From positions 7,027,738-7,091,737 of the forward strand of contig NZ_LR593886.1 of the NCBI RefSeq assembly GCF_901538265.1: a stretch of 64,000 nucleotides of DNA, given 5' to 3'. The notes below the pieces were generated by a model. The model was not told where the DNA came from, ran no database searches, and was given only the letters and a program-made list of their open reading frames with translations. Of this stretch, positions 15,320 to 25,084 are shown piece after piece. How positions within the stretch are numbered: position 1 is the first letter of the stretch; the number at the start of each line of letters is the position of its first letter. The DNA is from Gemmata massiliana. GTDB taxonomy: Bacteria > Planctomycetota > Planctomycetia > Gemmatales > Gemmataceae. Made by a program: the position numbers and the translations under genes.

Positions 15320-16506
15320 GTGGTCGTGTCTAAGACCGATTCTATAGCGCCCGGGTTCGCGAACAAGACTCAGAAACCACAGACGCCATACCCCGAATTC
15401 CCACTCTTTCCTCACGTCACCAACCGCTGGGCCAAGAAGATCCGAGGGAAGCTCTGTTACTTCGGCCCCTGGAACGATCCCGACGGAGCCCTCAAGAAGT
15501 ACGAGGAGCAAAAAGACACCCTGCACTCCGGACGCAAGCCACGCGAGGTGTCAGCAGGTGTCGCGATCAAGAATCTGTGTAACGCCTACCTGAATTACCA
15601 GAAGGCCAAGCTCGGCCGCGGAGACCTGTCGCCACATACCTGGAAGAACTACCGCGAGACCGCCGAGCTCATCGTCACCAAGTTCGGCAAGAGCCGCCTC
15701 GTCTCTAGAATCTGCGCCCCGATAACTTTACCGAGCTCCGCACGGTGATGTCCCAAAAGTGGGACCGGTCCGCGTCCGCAACTACATCCAGCAGCCCCGG
15801 AGTGTGTTCAAGTACGCTCTCGATTCCGAGCTGATCACCGCCTCGATCCGCTTCGGCCCGGGATTCGAGCGCCCCTCCAAAAAGGCGATCCGCTTGGACC
15901 GCGCGAAGAAGGGGCCACAGATGTTCGAGGCCGCCGAGATCCGCGCGCTGGTGAACGCGACAACCGTCCAGGGCAAAAGCGGCCCGAAAACGGTTCGGGC
16001 CGGAACCGCGCTCCGGGCCATGATCCTGCTCGGGGTGAACTGTGGGTTCGGGAACGCAGATTGTGGCACCCTGCCCCACTCCGCGCTCGACCTCGAGGGC
16101 GGGTGGGTCAACTACCATCGGCCCAAGACTGGGATCACGCGCCGGTGCCCGCTCTGGCCCGAAACCGTTGGCGCACTCCAGACTGCACTCGCCGAGCGGC
16201 CGGAACCGAGCGATCCGGCCGACGCGCACCTCGTGTTCACCACTCGGCTCGGCGGGAGTTGGCACAAGGACACCAGCGACACGCCCATCTCGAACGAGAC
16301 GCGGAAGCTCCTCAGCGCGCTGGGGATCAAGGGGAGCCGGAACTTCTACGCACTACGCCACACGTTCGAGACGATCGGGGGCGAGGCCAAGGACCAGGTC
16401 GCGGTAGATCACTTTATGGGGCGCGCGCGACGACGTGGCCGGTGTGTACCGCGAGCGCATCAGTGACGAGCGCCTCAAGGCCGTCACCGACTTCGTGCGG
16501 AAGTAG
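15320..16506 (+). pseudogene. Tyrosine recombinase/integrase, frameshifted
   Basis: A phage-type integrase broken into at least four reading-frame segments. Frame 1 (from 15320) carries an N-terminal region and a core-binding SAM-like segment (SPHTWKNYRETAELIVTKFG). A shift near 15708 leads to LRPDNFTELRTVMSQKW, a second near 15760 to RNYIQQPRSVFKYALDSE and the catalytic domain, and a third near 16425 to AGVYRERISDERLKAVTDFV with the presumed nucleophile tyrosine. The box II motif FYALRHTFETIG retains the arginine and both histidine/threonine context positions; the first catalytic arginine region is atypical (GVNCGFGNADCGTLP). It reads away from tRNA-Thr, the usual layout for an integrative element. 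Not functional as sequenced. Confidence 0.85.
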
Positions 16507-16718
16507 GCGTTTGGAGAGAAGGAAGGCATGGAGTTGAAAACCGCGTGAGGTGAGAGCCGGCCCAGCGGTCGCGTGACGCCGGGCGACTTCTTGGAAGTCC
16601 TCCCCTCAGGGGGGAAGATTAAGCACCCCACACTCACAACTGCACACGTCTCCGCACCGCGGGGCAAGCCTCGTCATGCACCCGCCCGATCTCGCCTACC
16701 GCCTCCGGATGTGTGCGT

Positions 16719-17014
16719 GTGCTGGCCAATTCCGCCTTCGTGACCGATGCAAACGTCACCGCAAAGGCGGCGAAGAATCGGCCGCAAACGATCGAGCTGT
16801 TTCAGGACGAGCACGACTCAGGCTCACTCATCCGCGAGCTGTCTCGGCCCGATTGCAGCCCATTTCTGACAGAGACGCGACCGCCCTAGCGAAGAACGTG
16901 CTCAGCGACCCGGCTGGCCTCGCTTGGCGCCTCGAGTCCGCGGTCGCGGTCCTCACTTCCGAACTGCCCGAAGCTCCCTCGGCCGACCTGAAGGAGGGCG
17001 CCTCTCGTGGCTGA
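16719..17014 (+). pseudogene. Decayed small gene downstream of the integrase
   Basis: No family recognised. Protein-like sequence runs in one frame from about 16719 (ANSAFVTDANVTAKAAKN and on to LIRELSRPDCSPF), hits a stop at 16887-16889, and appears to continue in another frame (AKNVLSDPAGLAWRLESA) to a TGA at 17012-17014. That stop overlaps the GTG start of the next small gene at 17007, a coupling pattern that supports a former operon. Low confidence because no homologue can be checked here. Confidence 0.3.
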
Positions 17015-17499
17015 CGTTCTCCCGTTCACCGGTGAGCCGAACCTGGCCCCGGTTGATTCGGCGGCTTTGCTCGCACTGGCGCGTGCTCCGCTCTCACAGC
17101 GCCGGTGCTTCCAAGAGTCTCCCCCGAGCATCAGGAGACGGAAGTTCAGCAGCACGCCCGTGGGCTCGCGATTGCGGCCATTGACATCCGAACGTCCGCG
17201 GCCCAGATCAGCGCCACGTTGCTGCTGTTCACCACCGAGGTGCGTCGGTTCCTTGACCGATGGCCCGACGACAACGCGGCCGAAGCGGCTCGGCTCGCGG
17301 CCGCCGTAGCGGGACTAATGCCCTGTGACGAATCGTCCGTACCTGGGTGCGGACCGGATCACCTTCAACACACGGTGGAAAAGCTCGGATCTGGCTCCCC
17401 GTGCGGGACATCGTGCGGGACCGGTTAGAAGCCTGCGAACAGTCCGATACCATCACGGGTGAACAACGACGGGACGGATCCGACCAGAGGGCAGCATGA
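17007..17499 (+). pseudogene. Decayed small gene, second in cascade
   Basis: Starts GTG at 17007 with MADVLPFTGEPNLAPVDSAA, overlapping the previous stop by 8 bases. A frameshift near 17110 moves the sequence to another frame with a helical, Ala-rich stretch (AIAAIDIRTSAAQISATLLL, then RFLDRWPDDNAAEAARLAAA). A further shift near 17340 leads to ITFNTRWKSSDLAP and VRDIVRDRLEACEQS, ending with a TGA at 17497-17499 that overlaps the ATG of the next gene (ATGA). No family recognised. The overlaps on both sides argue that these were genuine coupled genes. Confidence 0.35.
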
Positions 17500-17777
17500 A
17501 AGTCAAAAGAAAGGAGCCACGTCCACGCGCGGACGTGTTCAGTGCGAGCGGCCCGAACCTCATGGGCGCCGAGCTGTGCTAGCTCATCCTCCAGGTCCGC
17601 GACAAGCTCAAAGGCTTCAAGGAACCCGAGGAGCGAGAGCGGCTCAGAAAGGAACTCCGCGACGCTGGCCTCACCCCGGAGCTGACCGATGATGAGGGTA
17701 TTCGGCTGGACGACATCTTACGGGGGCGCCGGAGCACTGCGCACGCGGCTACCCATGATCTGCGTCACGATCTTTGA
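17496..17777 (+). pseudogene. Decayed small gene, third in cascade, internal stop
   Basis: ATG at 17496 preceded by GAGGGCAGC. The frame reads MKVKRKEPRPRADVFSASGP, meets an in-frame TAG at codon 29, then continues without frame change through a charged region (LKGFKEPEERERLRKELRDA, TDDEGIRLDDILRGR) to a TGA at 17775-17777. Total 94 codons with one nonsense codon. No family recognised. Confidence 0.35.
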
Positions 17778-18242
17778 CGTGATGTGGCTAATGCCAAAAG
17801 ACGTCACACGTCGAAGCTGAAAACCGCGGTTCGCGCGGACGATGAGCTGAGTGTAAACTGTGCGACCACCGCGCCATCGGGAGTAGCTACCCGATTAAGG
17901 CGGCGACCGAGGAACGGCGGTCTCGTACCCGCTGCCCGAGGTCGCCGCCGGCGCGGCTACTCCAAGTACGAGGAACGACCGGTTTCGGGTATGCCCACTA
18001 TTCGATTCCCTCTCCCATCAGAAATTCCTAGCGACCGAACGAACAGCTTCCAATCGCGTTATTAGGTAGCAACGGGCTTGCTCGCCAGATGGCGTAACTC
18101 TTTGGGCCGGTTGAATCGAGCAAAATCGCCGAATCAGATCGCCTCTTGGCAACCACCAAAAGCCATACACTTCGCATGGGCACTATTGAGCGAATCAGTT
18201 ATTTCAAGGGTCAAAACAATTCCGCGCCCCGGCTGATCTGAT
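17778..18242. other. Intergenic region, nothing recognised
   Basis: About 460 bases with no supported gene, tRNA or clear repeat on either strand. Composition is less GC-rich toward 18050-18240. Confidence 0.4.
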
Positions 18243-18836
18243 TCATGGTCCGGCTGAAGGTGTCTGCTCTTTGGGCGTGGGGTAGCAGTCAGCGATGAGG
18301 GATCGGATCCGCGAGCGGACGGTCGGTGAGTAGGAGATGCTGTTGCGGATCGAGTGCTTCAGGTCGGCAATCGTGTCGAACAGTCGGTTGTGGGTGGCGC
18401 CGGCGGAGCAACGTCCAGAACCGCTCGATCACGTTGAGTTGCGGACTGTAACTGGGCAAGCGCTTGAGTTCCAGGCGCGCGCGCGCAACGCCGCCTGAAC
18501 GCCTTCGCCGGCGTGCCACGGGGCGTTGTCGATGATCAGCACCACGCGCGGGTGCTTTTGGGCCGGGTAGCGAACGGCGATCTGGCGCAGGTGCTCGGCG
18601 AAGGCCCGTTGCAACCGGCGCGCCTTACTCTCACCGGTTCGGCGATACAGGCCCGTGCGACCGGCGACGGTCTTGGTGTGGAGTTGGGAGGTGACGACGT
18701 TGACCGAAGCAAAGACGTAGAGCATGTCCTTGCAATCCCAGGTGCCGACGATCGGGCGGTGCCCCTTGACCCCGAGCGTGCGACACAGGGCCGGGACCAT
18801 CGGGAATCGCACCTCGTCTTGCGAGAGCACGACTAA
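18243..18836 (-). pseudogene. IS630-family transposase fragment (N-terminus missing, frameshifted)
   Basis: C-terminal DDE catalytic domain of an IS630/Tc1-mariner type transposase. It begins at LSQDEVRFPMVPALCRTLGV right at the junction with the RHS fragment (about 18836), so the N-terminal helix-turn-helix half is absent. The second aspartate lies in VVLIIDNAPWHAGEGVQ, and the third acidic residue in SPQLNVIERFWTLLRR after a frameshift near 18480. A second frameshift near 18390 leads to the natural C-terminus ATHNRLFDTIADLKHSIRNS ending with TGA at 18243. Dead remnant. Confidence 0.8.
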
Positions 18837-21800
18837 CGTGCCGGCCTGTACCCCTTTGTTAAGGCCGCCAGTTCGTCGCGCGCCGGCTCGCTTGACGGGA
18901 TCCCCACGCCCGTCATCTCCGAATACGTGTACTGGACGCTCGGGCTCGATGACGTGTTAACCGCGCCAGAATGCGATTGCCACTCGGTGGTCAACTGTCC
19001 GAGCCCGTTGTACGCGCGCTGGATCTGGTTCACGACCGATCCGCCGCTGGCCGCGTTGTAGGCCGTTACCAGATACGTGTTCCCTTGCCCGTCGTATGCG
19101 TATTCGATGCGCCGGACCGAACCGTCCACCCCGCTCCCGAGTGTTGTGATCGCGTCACTCACCACGCGGCCGAGAACGTCGTAGGTGAGCGTGTGGACGC
19201 TCCCGTTGCAGTCTGTCGAGGTGAGCGTCTCACCCAGCGCGTTAACCGTCGTGGACTCCTGTTGGGACGCACTGGCGGACCCGATCGTCGGGTCCGCCAG
19301 TGCGTCAGGCGTACGATGTCGTTGGACTCGATGGCGCTCCCGGTTGCAACCGTAACCCCGTACACGTACCCGGTCGTTTGAATGCCCCCGCCCGTCAGGT
19401 ACGCGGTCAGACTCGTGACCCCGGCCCCGTTATACGTGTACCCGGTGGTCTTGTCGTCCGCGTCGCTCACCACCCCGTCCACGAAGTTCTCGACCGTGCG
19501 CGTGGTGCGCCCGAGCGCGTCCGAGTAGGTCCGGGTCACACGTCCGGCCGAATCGGTGACCTCGACCGCGCGCCCGGCGTCTCCGCCCGCGTTAACAGTT
19601 GAAATGAATACTGCGGGAGAAGTGCCGCCCGTGAGCCCGGCCCCGGTGCCCGTGATAGCCGACTGGTACGTACCGGCCTTGGTTCCGGTGAACCGAACCT
19701 CCCAACCCCCGCCCGCAGCGGCCGACACCTGCACGTTCCCGCTCCCGATCGACGCGAGCCCGGCCAAAGCGGTCTGAACGGTCGCGGCCGACGCATTGTG
19801 CGCCAGCGCGCTCGTCGTGGACCCTCCGAAGCTAAGCGTGAACGTACCGCTCGTCGGGCTCCCGGTCAGCGCGATCACTTGGACCGCGTCGGTCGCGTAC
19901 TTGGTCGAGGTCACAAGCGCGGTCGCCGAGCGACTCGGCGTGGTGCCCGGCCGGCTCCACGAACTGCCCCCGTTGGTTCCTACATTCACTGCAGCGACGG
20001 TGCGGCCCGCGAGATCGTAGTAGTACCTCGCGTAGCTCACACGCTGCCCGATCCCGGTCCACGGGGCGTCCAGTGCGCCCGCGCCGCTCGCGTCGTGGAA
20101 CCGGTCCCGTGTGGTCACCTGGAGCACGTTCCCGTTCCCGTCGTACACGTACTCGGCCTGTGCCAGGACCGTGTCGCCCGCCACATCCGCGTCCGAGTAG
20201 CCGGTGTCCTCACGCCCGTCGGAGACGTAAGACGCGACGACCCGGCCCGCGCCGTCGTACTTGGTTTTCTGGACCGATCCGTTCGGGGACGAGGTCTTGA
20301 TGCCCCAGCCGCGCGCGTCGTACCACGTTTGGGTGTACAGGGTGTTCGCGCCCACGCTCCCGGTCGAGGGGTTTACCGAATACGTGTCGCTCCGGTACGC
20401 TCGCCCCAGTTCGTCGTAACTGGTCGTGATCTGGGCGCGCAGTAAGCTCGAGCTGAGGGGCTGGGGGCCCCCGCTGCTCACGGTTGGCGCCACCGTGTCG
20501 GCATCAAAAAAGCGCGTCTTCGTGACGTGGTTCAAGTTGTCGTAGTCGTAGTACGCAAGGGGCCGGTTCACGCTCATGGACTCGCTCGCCTCCACCCCGC
20601 CCTTCACGGCCACGGCCCGGTTGCGCCAGTCGAACCACGCCTGTGTCACCCGGTTCGCGCTCCCCCCGCCCGGGATCTGGGTGACCTTGGTCAAGTTCCC
20701 GTCCCCGACGCCCCCGCCGTCGTACTCGTACTCCTTGACCTTCACCATGTTGGTACCGATCAAGTTGGTCGGGGACCAGAACCCGCTCGTGGGTGTGTCG
20801 TCGGTCCCCACCCACTCGCTCACCTTGCGCCCCTGACCGTCGTACACGGTCCGGTAGATCGTGCCCTGCGGGCTCACGGTCTTATTCAGCCCCCCCTGAT
20901 CGCCGTACTGGTACCGGGTGCGGTAAAAATTCACCCCCTCGGTCCCGAGCACGGCCGAGGTCGAATAGGTGAGCCCACTCAGGTTGAAGTACGCGTCCGA
21001 GTAAATCGTCTGCCCGGCTGCGTTCGTGTAGGTGCGAGACAGCGATTGGACCTGAGCGATGCTCTCGGTGCCCGTGGGGCGCCCGCCCGACACGCTCGGC
21101 GCCGAACTCATCGTGAGCGTTTCTGTATAACTCCCCGCCCGGTCCGTGCGCGCCACCGTGGTGGGGCCGGTCGCGACGTTGTTGGTCGCGTCCCATCCGG
21201 CGTACGAGCGCACCTCGTGGCTCGTATCGTTGTACACCGTGTAGTCGATACGCCCGTTCGGATAAGTCACCTTCGTGGTCCGGCCCAGCGAATCCACCTC
21301 GTAGGTCGTAGTCAGGTGCAGCCCGGCGCCTGTGGGCGTGACCCGCCCGGTTTCACCGCGAATGTCCCCGTTTGGGTCGTGTCCACGTCCGTGATCGTTT
21401 TGACCACGGCGCCGGTGAGTGTGTCGTACTCGGTGTACGTGATGATCCCGGCCTGGTCCTTGGTCCACACCGGGTGCCCGAAGGCCTCGCTCACGGTCGT
21501 CACCATGGTCGCGGCATTCGAGCCGTTCTGAGCCGTGGTCACTGTCGGGAGTGTAGCCACAACCGAGGCGACTTGGTTGAAGCCATCGTAGTAGGTGTAC
21601 GCGTAACTCGTGGTGAGTGCGCCGGTACCGTTATCGTTCCGGTACACGGTGTCCGACGCGGTGAAGAAAAAGGCATGAGTGAGTTCCGTGTGCTTAATAT
21701 ACGTTAGCGTTCTCTGGGGAACGGCGGCCCCGGTCTCGCCCTGTTTCAGGTCCACTCTCTTCAGGTACCCGACCACATCAGCTGCGGCAAAATCCGTGGC

Positions 21801-22430
21801 CGAGTTCGAGAACCCGTAGGTGTACGCGGTGACCAACCCGGTCGAGTCGTTCAGGTGTTGCGCGTTGCCCGACACGAAATTCACGAGATCGACGTACGAC
21901 TCGCTGTACCCGGTCACCACGGACGGCCCGGCCTCGAGGATCGCGCGCCCGTCCGCGTCGTACTGGGTGTACCAGCGCCACACGTTGCTCGCCGCGTCCG
22001 TGTACACCTTGAGCATCACCTGGCCGAGCCCGTTCGTGTAGATCGTGTTCGTGGTCCCGTCCGGCAGGGTCTCGACCGTTTTCGTCTTCCACGCGTTCGA
22101 GGTTAGGAGCCCTCCGGCCATGTTGGTCGTGTACGTGTAGGTGAACGTGCCCTGGCCGCCCGAGCAGACGGAGCACCCCTCGCCCCGTTGGTCACACTGG
22201 TTGCGCGCCCGGACGAGTCGTACTGGAGGTACGTGTCCGCGTAATCGTCTACTTGAGCATCAGTCAGTGAATCGACCCCGGTCCCGAGCGCCGCGACGAG
22301 CCGGGCGTAGGCGTCACCGCCGAACGCGTACTTGAGCTTTCCCGCCGAGCCGGCCCCGCTACCCGAGCCCGACCCGCTGCCCAATCCGTAGTAGCGGTAG
22401 TAGGACTGGTCGATATCGAGCGTCATCGGG
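18837..22430 (-). pseudogene. RHS/YD-repeat protein gene, truncated and frameshifted
   Basis: Many YD-type repeats typical of RHS proteins are readable, for example ITTSYDELGRAYRSDTYSVN, AEYVYDGNGNVLQVTTRDR and EYAYDGQGNTYLVTAYN. These large secreted shells often encapsulate toxins. Four frames are needed: roughly 22430-22130, 22121-21330, 21330-19270 and 19270-18837. An inserted beta-rich domain (SGTFTLSFGGSTTSALAHNA region, near 19650-19850) interrupts the repeats. Neither the N-terminal export region nor the RHS core/C-terminal toxin region is present: both ends abut transposase fragments. No immunity gene is visible nearby. A decayed internal fragment. Confidence 0.8.
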
Positions 22431-22932
22431 GCCGCAGTTCTTCTGTTTCTGGGCGACAAGGGCTCACTTCTCGTCGAACTGGACCTACGCGGTCTTCGGG
22501 GGAAAAGGGCACTAACTCGTCGTGAAGGGCTTGGGCGTGATCGCCGGCCGACCGGGTGCATCGGGTCACGGTGTCGGTGTGAACCCCGGTGAGCCGTGCG
22601 GTCTTACGGGTGCCGATGCCTTCGGCCACACGCGCCAGGACGCGGCGGACCTTCCCGGGCGGGAGCCGGGCGTCGAACAGCGGTGTGCCCTTGCGCTCGG
22701 AGAACCGGGCCATGCACGTGCGACACCGGAGCATGCGCCGGGATTGGGAAGGCCCGTAACGCGCGGTCACGGTGAGGTTCCCGTGCCCGCGCTTACCCTG
22801 ATCGGCACACCCCGAGCACCACCGTTTCGTGAACGCTGGTAAAATAACGGCGTCTCCAACCATTGCTGCCGTGGTGTGTTTTTTGGTGGAAGCCGATTTT
22901 GACTTCCCACAACCACTATTGATTGGCTCCAT
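22427..22932 (-). pseudogene. IS1-like transposase, N-terminal fragment
   Basis: The N-terminal part has paired cysteines (CSGCADQGK and LRCRTCMARFSERKGTPLFD) forming the zinc-ribbon typical of IS1-type transposases, followed by a helix-turn-helix segment (GIGTRKTARLTGVHTDTVTR). After a frameshift near 22490 the sequence reads VQFDEK, then a stop where tryptophan is expected, then ALVAQKQKNCGPDD, and ends at the RHS junction (about 22428). The DDE domain is otherwise missing. The start is uncertain; the frame is open to 22950. Confidence 0.65.
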
Positions 22933-23026
22933 CACTGCCACAGGTGACACTTCCAGCTGTAATTCGTCTACTTAACGTAATCTGACTAGTGACGCGGGTG
23001 TCAGTACCCGCGAGGAGAAACCGCCC

Positions 23027-24052
23027 GTGCCGCATCAACCCGTGACAAGGCCCCGTAATGCCTTTACTCTCATCGAGTTGCTGGTGGTAATTGCGATTAT
23101 CGCGATTCTCATTGGTCTGCTCCTGCCCGCGGTTCAAAAGGTCCGCGAGGCCGCGGCGCGCATGAAGTGCCAGAACAACCTCAAGCAGATCGTGTTGGCC
23201 TGCCACAATTACGAGAACGCCCTCGGCCGGCTGCCGGTGCCGTACTCGACCGGGGACGGTTGGGTCGTGCAGGTGCTCCCCTACATCGAACAGGGGAACC
23301 TGCTCACCGGGTACACCCGGTATTCGCCGTCCGCCCCGACGATCACCTGGCAGAGCGACGTGAACGCGGCCGCGGTCGCCACGCGCTTGGCCGTTGTGGA
23401 GTGCCCGTCGAGCCCGGTTTCGCGCACGACCCCCGTGTGGCGTGACTCGGCGGGTACCGTCCCCGGTGAGTACGGTCGGTCCGATTATTTCGCGGTTTCG
23501 GGCGCGAACGCGGCGGGCTACCTCAACGCCTGGGGCGTCGCCGCGGGCGACGCGAGCGGGATCTTCGGCGGTCAGGTGAACGGGTCCGGCGGACTGGTCG
23601 GTGGGGAGAAGTTCACCTCGGCTACGGACGGGTTGTCTAACACCATCGCGATCGGGGAGTGCTCGGGGCGCCCGTGGGTGTTCATCGCAAACGGTAAGCA
23701 GCTCACGTCCGCGTCCGACCCGAATTACCTCACGGTCGCGGCCGGCGGGTTGTTCCCCAACAGTGCCGTCGTTGACCGGCAGGGCGCGATTCTGTGGTCC
23801 AGCGTCATTCACGGCGCGTGGGCGCACAACAACACGTACAACGTGACCACGTTCAACGCGATCGGGAACGTCGGCTCGACCGGTCAATGCACGGTGAACT
23901 GCAGCAACGTGCGCGGGCTGTACTCGTTCCACTCGGGACTGGCCAACGCCGGGTTCGCCGACGGCTCGGTCCGCAGCCTCTCCACCGGTACTTCGGCCAA
24001 AGCACTGATGGCCTACGTCACGCGCTCCAATGGCGAGGTCATCAATGAGTGA
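23027..24052 (+). CDS. DUF1559 pseudopilin-like exported protein
   Basis: Planctomycete DUF1559 family, 341 residues; exact role is unknown. The N-terminus is a type IV pilin/pseudopilin signal: short basic leader, then [20 protein letters not shown] with the Glu at mature position 5, so it should be cleaved by prepilin peptidase and anchored by its hydrophobic helix. The DUF1559 body follows ([32 protein letters not shown]), ending with the conserved H-G motif region [20 protein letters not shown]. The start is GTG at 23027 with GAGGAG at 23012-23017. Its stop overlaps the start of the next gene, so the two are probably co-transcribed and coupled. Confidence 0.93.
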   Translation: MPHQPVTRPRNAFTLIELLVVIAIIAILIGLLLPAVQKVREAAARMKCQNNLKQIVLACHNYENALGRLPVPYSTGDGWVVQVLPYIEQGNLLTGYTRYSPSAPTITWQSDVNAAAVATRLAVVECPSSPVSRTTPVWRDSAGTVPGEYGRSDYFAVSGANAAGYLNAWGVAAGDASGIFGGQVNGSGGLVGGEKFTSATDGLSNTIAIGECSGRPWVFIANGKQLTSASDPNYLTVAAGGLFPNSAVVDRQGAILWSSVIHGAWAHNNTYNVTTFNAIGNVGSTGQCTVNCSNVRGLYSFHSGLANAGFADGSVRSLSTGTSAKALMAYVTRSNGEVINE

Positions 24053-25013
24053 CGCCTCGCGCCGACGTGTGCTGGTGCCTGCTCCGTTTCGGGCGCTTCG
24101 ATCCCTCCGGGAATTGAGCGCACGCAGGGCCGGGGTAGCGCTTCGGGAATCGTTAATCGTGCTGGCGTTTGTGCTGGTCGCGATCGGCGTGTTCTTCCCC
24201 GCGATCCAGAAGGCACGCGCGGCTGCGGCCGACGTCACCTGTCGGGAACACCTCAAGCGCGTGGCCCAGGCCGCTCTGGGGTACGAACGGGACCGCGGGG
24301 AGTTGCCCCCGCGGTCGGTTACGACACCGGAACACGGGTGGTTCGCGCTCGTGGTGCCGCACCTGGGAGAAGAGGAGCTCGCGACGCGCATCCGCTTCGA
24401 CACCCCTTACTACGACCCGACCAACAAGGCCGCGGTTAATACCCACCTCGCGGTGGCCCAGTGCCCCGCCGCGCCACGCCAGAACCGGACCGTGGCGGGG
24501 ACGACTGACGGGGTGAAGTGGACCGCCGCGGCCACGGATTACGCCTGTAACGGGGGCGTTTTCCCCGCTGTGATGGAAGCGGGCATTCTCCCCGCGGACA
24601 CCAGCCGGTGGACCGTGTTCGCGAACGAGCGCGAGCGCCGGCCGCTGAAGCTCTCGGACGTTCAGGACGGCGTGTCTAATACACTGCTGTTGGTGGAGAT
24701 GGCGGGCCGGAACGAAGCCTGGTTCACCGGCGGGCGCGACGCGGACCACCCCCAAGCCCCCGTGCGCGGACCGTGGGCCACTCAGAACCACTTTGAAGTG
24801 CGCGGGCACTCGGCCGATGGGAAAAGTTACCCGGGACCGTGTGCGGTAAACTGCTCGAACTTCGCCGGGATCTACGCCTTCCATTCAGGTGGCGCGAACG
24901 TCGCGTTCTGCGACGGGTCCACTCGCTTCCTCCGCAAGGGGATGAATATCATGGTCCTCTACGCGCTGTGTACGCACACCGGCGGAGAAGTGCTCACAGC
25001 CAGTGATGAATAG
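24045..25013 (+). CDS. DUF1559-type protein with divergent prepilin segment
   Basis: A second DUF1559 protein of 322 residues, overlapping the previous gene by 8 bases (ATGAGTGA). The tail has the family signature ([20 protein letters not shown]) and the [17 protein letters not shown] segment. The N-terminal hydrophobic helix is recognisable but altered: [20 protein letters not shown] replaces the usual [16 protein letters not shown], keeping the Glu at position 5 but placing Arg at 4, and the leader is long and Arg-rich. Whether prepilin peptidase still processes it is uncertain. The frame is open from 24030; the overlap start at 24045 is preferred. It may form a heteromeric pseudopilus pair with the upstream protein. 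Confidence 0.88.
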   Translation: MSDASRRRVLVPAPFRALRSLRELSARRAGVALRESLIVLAFVLVAIGVFFPAIQKARAAAADVTCREHLKRVAQAALGYERDRGELPPRSVTTPEHGWFALVVPHLGEEELATRIRFDTPYYDPTNKAAVNTHLAVAQCPAAPRQNRTVAGTTDGVKWTAAATDYACNGGVFPAVMEAGILPADTSRWTVFANERERRPLKLSDVQDGVSNTLLLVEMAGRNEAWFTGGRDADHPQAPVRGPWATQNHFEVRGHSADGKSYPGPCAVNCSNFAGIYAFHSGGANVAFCDGSTRFLRKGMNIMVLYALCTHTGGEVLTASDE

Positions 25014-25084
25014 CACGCTCTTGACTCGGGATTTCGATATACGGCGCGCCTTCAATCAAATCATCACATCCCCGAATCCCAGCC

